Positions 61,301 through 64,000 of a DNA stretch of 64,000 nucleotides are shown here, in pieces. This DNA is from Epilithonimonas zeae (lineage in GTDB: Bacteria > Bacteroidota > Bacteroidia > Flavobacteriales > Weeksellaceae), in the NCBI RefSeq assembly GCF_900141765.1, contig NZ_FSRK01000002.1:900635-964634 (forward strand), written 5' to 3'. Made by a program: the position numbers and the translations under genes. Positions within the stretch are counted from its first letter, which is position 1, and each line of letters opens with the position of its first letter. The notes beneath the pieces were generated by a model that saw only the letters and a program-made list of their open reading frames with translations, was not told the origin of the DNA and ran no database searches.

Positions 61301-62499
61301 CGCAAGCTGATATCAGAAGAACTGTAATAGAAAATGGATGGGTTTCTAATTCAACATTGATGAATGATGCTTACTCTGAATTGAACAACAGAACCTTTAC
61401 AGCAGACTTACAAGTTATGCCGGCAAACGATCTTAGAATAGATTTCAATGTGTTGCAGAATTACAGTAGAAATTATGTTCAAGGTGGCTATAATGTGGTT
61501 AACGATTTAGAAAACTATCGAGGTTACAGAGATGCTTTCGGAACAGAATTGATTACTTACTCCAATACATCTTGGTCGTTCAATACAGCATTCAAAGATG
61601 GTGCTGCACTTTATCAATCTATAAAAGATAATGCATTAGCCATCTCTCAACAGTACGAAGGAATTAAAGATGCGGAAGGTTACACGGCTGGTTACTCCAG
61701 AAGTAATTCTTACGTTTTGATTCCGGCTTTCAAAGCTGCTATAGAAGGTAAATCTCCTAAGAAAATGGGCAATCCTACTAAAGCTGGAGTTCCATTACCA
61801 AACTGGAAATTAGTTTACTCAGGACTCAGAAACTTACCGATTGTTAACAGTCAATTCTCTAAGTTTGATGTTTTACATTCTTATGTTTCAACATTTACGA
61901 TGTCTGGTGTTCAGGCGAGTGTAGATTATTTTGACAGAGACCTTAGAGATCCAAGCACAGCTTATGACTCCAATGGTAACCGATATAATCCTTATACATT
62001 TACACAAGTTGGATATGTAGAATCGTTCTCTCCGTTGATTGGTTTTGATGTAACGATGAGAAACAATATGCAGTTCCGTTTCAACTACAATAGAGATAGA
62101 ACTTACTTGTTAGGGTTAGTTAATACAACATTGACGGAGGAGTTAGGAAACGAGTTCGTCGTAGGTTACGGATACATTTTGAAAGACCTTAAGATTAGAA
62201 TTAATTATAAAGGAAAAGGTAGAGACATCAAGAGTGATCTTAATATGAGAGCAGACTTATCAATGAGAGATAGTAAAACAACCATTACCAATATCTTGAT
62301 AGACGACTCTCAGGTAACAGGAGGACAAAAGATTTTCAGCCTCAAGTTATCCGCAGATTATAATATGTCACAAAATCTGAACCTGAAATTCTTCTACGAT
62401 CAGATGATGACCAAGTATAAGATTTCAACAGCCTTCCCGCTGTCAACCATCAGAGCTGGTATTACAGCAACGATGACATTCGGAGGAGCTAGTAATTAA
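55333..62499 (+). CDS. sprA: Type IX secretion outer-membrane translocon protein SprA (Sov)
   Basis: This 2388-residue protein has a GTG start at 55333 and a signal peptide (KKNIYLYKLTLLFLFFVGFTNIAA). The huge length, the N-terminal repeat pairs of SprA (IQQRIQLGITGKVGENLQLKANYDTQSGFAFENR, of which the first 20 residues suffice to identify it), the FVNAKLKRDEFIRNNP region and a C-terminus of strands ending TAFPLSTIRAGITATMTF are typical of SprA/Sov. In Flavobacterium johnsoniae SprA forms a 36-strand barrel through which T9SS cargo passes; it is required for gliding and secretion. Cargo with T9SS tails occurs at 17592, 29843 and 32532. Confidence 0.97.
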   Translation: MKKNIYLYKLTLLFLFFVGFTNIAAQEKPADTLVTGRKEFSLGDPIRYDAFYDIKTGMYYLYPKIGNSVVGSPIAMTFEEYKNYVMESNLRTYYEEKSLLNDLGRRKDQTDAKKKGLIPAITIKNKMFENIFGSNKIELIPQGFASFDLGGLYQKIDNPLILPQNRTSFAINIQQRIQLGITGKVGENLQLKANYDTQSGFAFENRMNMVWQAKGSWKDLQSKGLNEKGQDPEDKIIKRVEVGNISMPLSTSLIRGSQSLFGLKTEFQLGKTTGTLVFSQQQGEAKTIVAQGGGTMSTFKVNAYDYEDNQHYFLGHYFKDNYDTSLENYPLINSRINITRLEVWVLDQGGANIESQKPIVGIRDLGDGQGVTPNNANNNLYQQISSALGTTRDVVAAYSTLNGRSFPNAQGTPEPFVSGEHFMNNVKARKLTSSEYKYNTQLGYISLNQRLNDNQFVAASFSYTVNGSSQVYKVGEFSEENAVLITKLLKSNVTVKPTSPMWDLMMKNIYSLNSSQLQAQDFLLNVYFKDPSSGGKVNYLAGATYNNNADGNFTKFEQENLLRVFNWDRLNANNDLQTNANGTTGDGIFDFVSGTTVDAENGKVIFTKVQPFGSYLTKILQSNNTKDYVYSDLYTKLKETAKQSNLAQRYTIEGRYKGAQGQGISLGAINVPQGSVKVTANGAQLVEGVDYTVDYMSGTVNIINETVKQSGQAINISLENQLTFNTQRKSFWGLNLERKFNEHLTVGATAVNYTERPLTQKVNYGQEAVSNTMVGFNMMYNNELPFLTRLTDKIPFINTEAPSNLNFKAEGAYLIPGQSKGINDQSYIDDFEQTTSKISLKEPAMWSLASRPEKNKDYPALFPMNVNNDDTTTGNGRGLLSWYTIDPRFYGVGGAAPNGINAQRLSNHASRRVQMQEIYSNRDYVAGEQTLLNTFDITYYPQERGPYNVNPGTETTSQRWAGLMRPISVTNFVTSNIDYVEFWMMDPRADGNNLGSDPKLLLQLGNVSEDVLKDGRLQYENGMPTGSVPSNTTTSKWGTQPKQVPILYAFSSEGDERAQQDLGYDGLSGTQEQEKFGVNFVNPVTNELDPASDNFVFYLSDQFQGDLASSLTERYKYFRGPEGNSAANTLEVATQTPDAEDINRDYNLDQTENYNQYTIDLNPTSMVVGQNKIVDVKEVDVKFENGQAGKVKWYLFRIPVAEYDGVGTSGNTNPYVQDSEASVLNNVRFARLLMKGFDQTSTLRFGSFDLVRSDWRKYTNKIFSETVTAADEGNSADANINSNFNVGSVNLEENAQGTPPYVLPPGIDRQVLSGNAGAQRQNESSLYMKVDNLKGESRGVFKNTSLDMRRYKKLALFVHAENQTNQTTSNTSTLDPNAKFFIRFGSDNTDNYYEYESSLTYTASNATSPLDIWPDANNVDLEIENFVNAKLKRDEFIRNNPNSQIKIDSRYPYADYGDNDKKIYVKGRPSIGNVTTIMIGVRNNDVSSATGKTLVLWVNEIRLSEIENKGGYAGNASLNFNLGDFAMVNANASYASIGFGAIDQKPSERSQDENSAFSINTTVNVDKFLPEKSGMKIPLNYSYTQTMTNPKYNPLDNDVELSKAPNQEELKKVVSTYTQQRSIGVVNMRKERMNPDKKPKFYDVENLNVTAIYNDDFYRDVYTKRNYKQYLNGYLEYNYTFKPYVLKPFNKMVSDTAKSYKYLRWVKEFNFNPVPTRLSFRTILDRNYNELEYRNVDALLSGSGGQDFETIRNRNFFFGWQYSLGFNFTKSLKLEINSETKTLNDQMDVNSMNNKSIFSNPFRAGRPVLYNHRAQLNYRLPFEYLPYLDFINAELSYQFQYNWNARSTAVRNFYNEDTKEYDNLGNISQNTNAIVATSTVDVPKFLGKFSYFRKINETMQKRRQEIDSLGNVYNTAFTKKNSRFKFKNYKFKNKLKPLQAVAYALTSLKQLNVNYNENNGIVLPGLLSAPNFYGYGQTLGGPTIGFLLGSQADIRRTVIENGWVSNSTLMNDAYSELNNRTFTADLQVMPANDLRIDFNVLQNYSRNYVQGGYNVVNDLENYRGYRDAFGTELITYSNTSWSFNTAFKDGAALYQSIKDNALAISQQYEGIKDAEGYTAGYSRSNSYVLIPAFKAAIEGKSPKKMGNPTKAGVPLPNWKLVYSGLRNLPIVNSQFSKFDVLHSYVSTFTMSGVQASVDYFDRDLRDPSTAYDSNGNRYNPYTFTQVGYVESFSPLIGFDVTMRNNMQFRFNYNRDRTYLLGLVNTTLTEELGNEFVVGYGYILKDLKIRINYKGKGRDIKSDLNMRADLSMRDSKTTITNILIDDSQVTGGQKIFSLKLSADYNMSQNLNLKFFYDQMMTKYKISTAFPLSTIRAGITATMTFGGASN

Positions 62500-62503
62500 T
62501 AAA

Positions 62504-62537
62504 AAAAAGAGTAAGCAAATTTGTTTACTCTTTTTTT
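62504..62537 (+). terminator. Terminator of sprA
   Basis: AAAGAGTAAGCAAA pairs with TTTGTTTACTCTTT (one G-U pair) in an A-run/T-run context. It separates sprA from gcvH. Confidence 0.88.
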
Positions 62538-62556
62538 GTAATTTATTTTTATTCTA

Positions 62557-62587
62557 TTGTTATATCCTAATTATATAATTAAATTTG
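62557..62587 (+). promoter_or_regulatory. Promoter of gcvH-vanZ
   Basis: TTG (62557-62559), 20-base spacer, TAAATTTG (62580-62587), 20 bases before the ATG. Confidence 0.6.
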
Positions 62588-62607
62588 CCAAAACCTAATC
62601 TAAGAAA

Positions 62608-62985
62608 ATGAACACACCATCAGAACTAAAGTACACCAAAGACCACGAGTGGATTAAAGTAGAAGGCGATACAGCAACTATCGGAATTACAGATTATGCC
62701 CAAGGAGAATTGGGAGATATCGTTTTCGTAGATGTTGATACCGTTGACGAAGATCTGAACGAGGGCGATGTATTCGGAAGTGTAGAAGCAGTTAAAACTG
62801 TTTCCGACCTTTATCTTCCGGTAGCAGGTACAGTTTTAGAAATTAATGCAGATTTAGAAGATCAACCAGAATTGTTGAATACTGACCCGTATGGAAAAGG
62901 TTGGATCATCAAACTGAAGATTTCTGACTCAGCAGATTTATCAACGCTATTATCTGCAGAAGAATACCAAGAAGTTGTTGGATAA
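62608..62985 (+). CDS. gcvH: Glycine cleavage system H protein
   Basis: This 125-residue protein starts [20 protein letters not shown] and has the lipoylation site [13 protein letters not shown] (Lys about 64), then [19 protein letters not shown], matching GcvH throughout. The lipoyl arm shuttles the aminomethyl group between the P, T and L proteins; those genes are not in the window. The next gene overlaps its 3' end. Confidence 0.97.
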   Translation: MNTPSELKYTKDHEWIKVEGDTATIGITDYAQGELGDIVFVDVDTVDEDLNEGDVFGSVEAVKTVSDLYLPVAGTVLEINADLEDQPELLNTDPYGKGWIIKLKISDSADLSTLLSAEEYQEVVG

Positions 62986-63346
62986 TATCATAACAAAATA
63001 CAGTAAGATTATATTGCCCATTTATTGGGCATTTCTTACTTATATGCTTTTGCGTCCCGGGTTGGAAAATCAGGAATACTCCTTTATGTTCCCCCATTTG
63101 GACAAGCTTATTCATTTTACCATTTTCTTTCTTTTGGGATTTTTCTTCAGGCTCCGTTTTCCCAAAACGTCTTTACTTTATTTTTTTCTGATTCTAGTTT
63201 CTTACGCATTATTAACAGAAATTTTACAAGACATCATGAAACTCGGTCGTTCGCTCGAGGTTTTAGATGCAGTTGCAGACACATTAGGATTATCCTTTTC
63301 ATACTATATATATAATAAGTATGAAAAATTCCAAAACCGAATCTAA
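62975..63346 (+). CDS. VanZ-like membrane protein
   Basis: This 123-residue protein has four hydrophobic helices (about 12-28, 41-58, 66-85, 96-112) and the VanZ pattern: [20 protein letters not shown], then [14 protein letters not shown] and [27 protein letters not shown]. The first membrane helix begins near the gcvH stop, so the start must be a TTG (62975 or 62978) inside gcvH; the first ATG would remove half of that helix. VanZ of enterococci gives low-level teicoplanin resistance; the general role is unknown. Confidence 0.85.
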   Translation: MLDNIITKYSKIILPIYWAFLTYMLLRPGLENQEYSFMFPHLDKLIHFTIFFLLGFFFRLRFPKTSLLYFFLILVSYALLTEILQDIMKLGRSLEVLDAVADTLGLSFSYYIYNKYEKFQNRI

Positions 63347-63429
63347 GATTATTTTGAATCATATTAAATCTGCTCAATTTGCGAGAAATTGCACTAGGTT
63401 TTAAATATTTGATTAACCAATTCCTGTAC

Positions 63430-63618
63430 TTTGGGCGACTGCCAAAAAGCCCAAACTTTACCAAGCTATTTTTGTCACCGAGCTATCCGCTCATATCTTT
63501 TGCTTTTTTTGTTATTATTTCACCTTTTATATATATAAAGAATATACAACCCAAGTTGAACTTTAGTCTCACAATCGGAGAAAAAAGCAAAAGGATAACC
63601 GCTACTATCCCTGCCGCA
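63430..63618. repeat. Dispersed hairpin element, copy F (with inserted centre)
   Basis: Starts TTTGGGCGACTGCC, continues CCGAGCTATCCGCTCATATC, has TTTTGCTTTTTT (63498-63509) paired with AAAAAAGCAAAA (63581-63592), then G-GATAACCGCTACTATCCCTGCCGC. The loop of about 70 bases is longer than in the other copies. The gap from 63347 to the rRNA promoter holds this element, a partial TCTCGC-type repeat near 63385, and nothing else recognised. Confidence 0.75.
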
Positions 63619-63667
63619 ATTTCCACAAAACTTACATAGTTTAACAGTTTTTATCTATTTAACATAA

Positions 63668-63676
63668 TGTGGATAA
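63668..63676. promoter_or_regulatory. Single DnaA-box-like site
   Basis: TGTGGATAA is the exact complement of the DnaA box TTATCCACA. It is isolated; I saw no cluster of boxes, so this is not taken as an origin. Confidence 0.3.
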
Positions 63677-63760
63677 CTTTAAATGATTTTATAGTAGTCT
63701 GTTTTACAGTTATTTAATTAAGCTAGTTTTACACAATTGTAAACGTATTGTTAATTCCAT

Positions 63761-63792
63761 TTGCAAATACAGATTATTCCACCCTATATTTG
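63761..63792 (+). promoter_or_regulatory. Upstream promoter of the putative rRNA operon
   Basis: TTG (63761-63763), 21-base spacer, TATATTTG (63785-63792). The transcript would run into the second promoter and the leader below, a tandem arrangement common for rRNA operons. Confidence 0.5.
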
Positions 63793-63887
63793 CAGAACCA
63801 AAACGAGAGAATTGGTAGCGCAGGAGAGGAGTGAAAAACATATTAAAAACGGATTTGTGGTTAATTAAAAAAAACTTCAAAAAAGTT

Positions 63888-63918
63888 TTGGTAGTTTAGG
63901 AAAAGCTTTTTACTTTTG
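63888..63918 (+). promoter_or_regulatory. Main promoter of the putative rRNA operon
   Basis: TTG (63888-63890), 20-base spacer, TACTTTTG (63911-63918). A long A-rich tract (63867-63885) lies just upstream, as in strong rRNA promoters. Confidence 0.65.
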
Positions 63919-64000
63919 CACTCGCAAATCAGGGACAAGATGACAGATTAAGATTCCTGATGAAGCGAAAAGAACAAAGTTCATTGACATAACATATAAC
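63919..64000 (+). other. Leader of an rRNA operon, 16S gene just outside the window
   Basis: The sequence after the promoter includes ATCAGG...CCTGAT pairing (63927-63962) and ends GAACAAAGTTCATTGACATAAC. A GTTC(A/T)TTGACAT element of this kind precedes 16S rRNA in many Bacteroidetes. The 16S gene itself is not in the window, so this is an inference. Confidence 0.55.

Noticed and set aside
55333..62499. Several reading frames of 60-100 codons opposite or within sprA
   Set aside because: They are shadows of the long SprA frame, with no domains or start signals.
63668..63676. Chromosomal origin suggested by an exact DnaA box
   Set aside because: Only one box is present, with no cluster and no dnaA or dnaN nearby.

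Overview
The window looks like a chromosomal segment of a Flavobacteriia member close to Chryseobacterium (Weeksellaceae). Four things point that way. The DNA is AT-rich. Promoters follow the Bacteroidetes pattern TTG-N(16-20)-TANNTTTG. Several exported proteins end in type IX secretion (T9SS) sorting tails, and the giant T9SS translocon protein SprA is present. The gene order maeB-ruvA-sprA-gcvH-vanZ is also familiar from this group. No phage, plasmid, transposase, CRISPR array or rRNA gene is inside the window, but the right edge appears to be the promoter and leader of an rRNA operon. All assignments are from reading the sequence; no database search was run.

Layout. 1-11.5 kb: mixed housekeeping and accessory genes (AraC regulator, DUF4130 DNA-repair-like protein, YceI, DODA-type dioxygenase, a cystatin-like small protein, solitary HutH, class-C beta-lactamase-fold hydrolase, LprI-like, BstA/YfiT, SGNH hydrolase, VF530, YchJ). 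11.7-17.5 kb: CcoG, AraC plus GNAT pair, M3 oligopeptidase, SRPBCC protein. 17.6-26.7 kb: a T9SS-secreted GH13 enzyme, Lrp/AsnC regulator, DeoC, a zinc-protease-like lipoprotein, a cytoplasmic alpha-amylase, DinB and a thioredoxin-like protein. 26.8-30.6 kb: a Crp/Fnr regulator followed by a compact five-gene envelope operon (DUF5777 barrel, c-type cytochrome lipoprotein, YceI, ankyrin protein, DOMON protein with T9SS tail), which is the best candidate for a little-described system. 30.6-42.4 kb: PNP, LpxK, secreted CotH protein, then YicC, Gmk, NadA, FolB, SIMPL, Dtd, a degenerate Rieske-like lipoprotein, GreA, HIT and ClpX. 42.5-46.3 kb: a large surface protein with a small single-pass partner, a TlpA-like protein and tRNA-Met. 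46.3-52.1 kb: a 640-bp gap holding a candidate small RNA and a microprotein, then DUF3810, a FucP-type transporter, PlsC, GtrA and a BadF/NagK-type kinase. 52.3-63.3 kb: malic enzyme, RuvA, SprA, GcvH and VanZ.

Intergenic DNA is unusually structured. One dispersed element occurs six times: its outer parts are conserved, while its central hairpin varies in sequence but stays self-complementary. A second family is a GTCATTCC...GGAATGAC palindrome (three copies), and a third is GCTGAGC...TTTGCGTT (three copies). These tend to sit together in the same order in the same gaps. Intrinsic terminators are clear at many gene ends. Several genes start with GTG or TTG.
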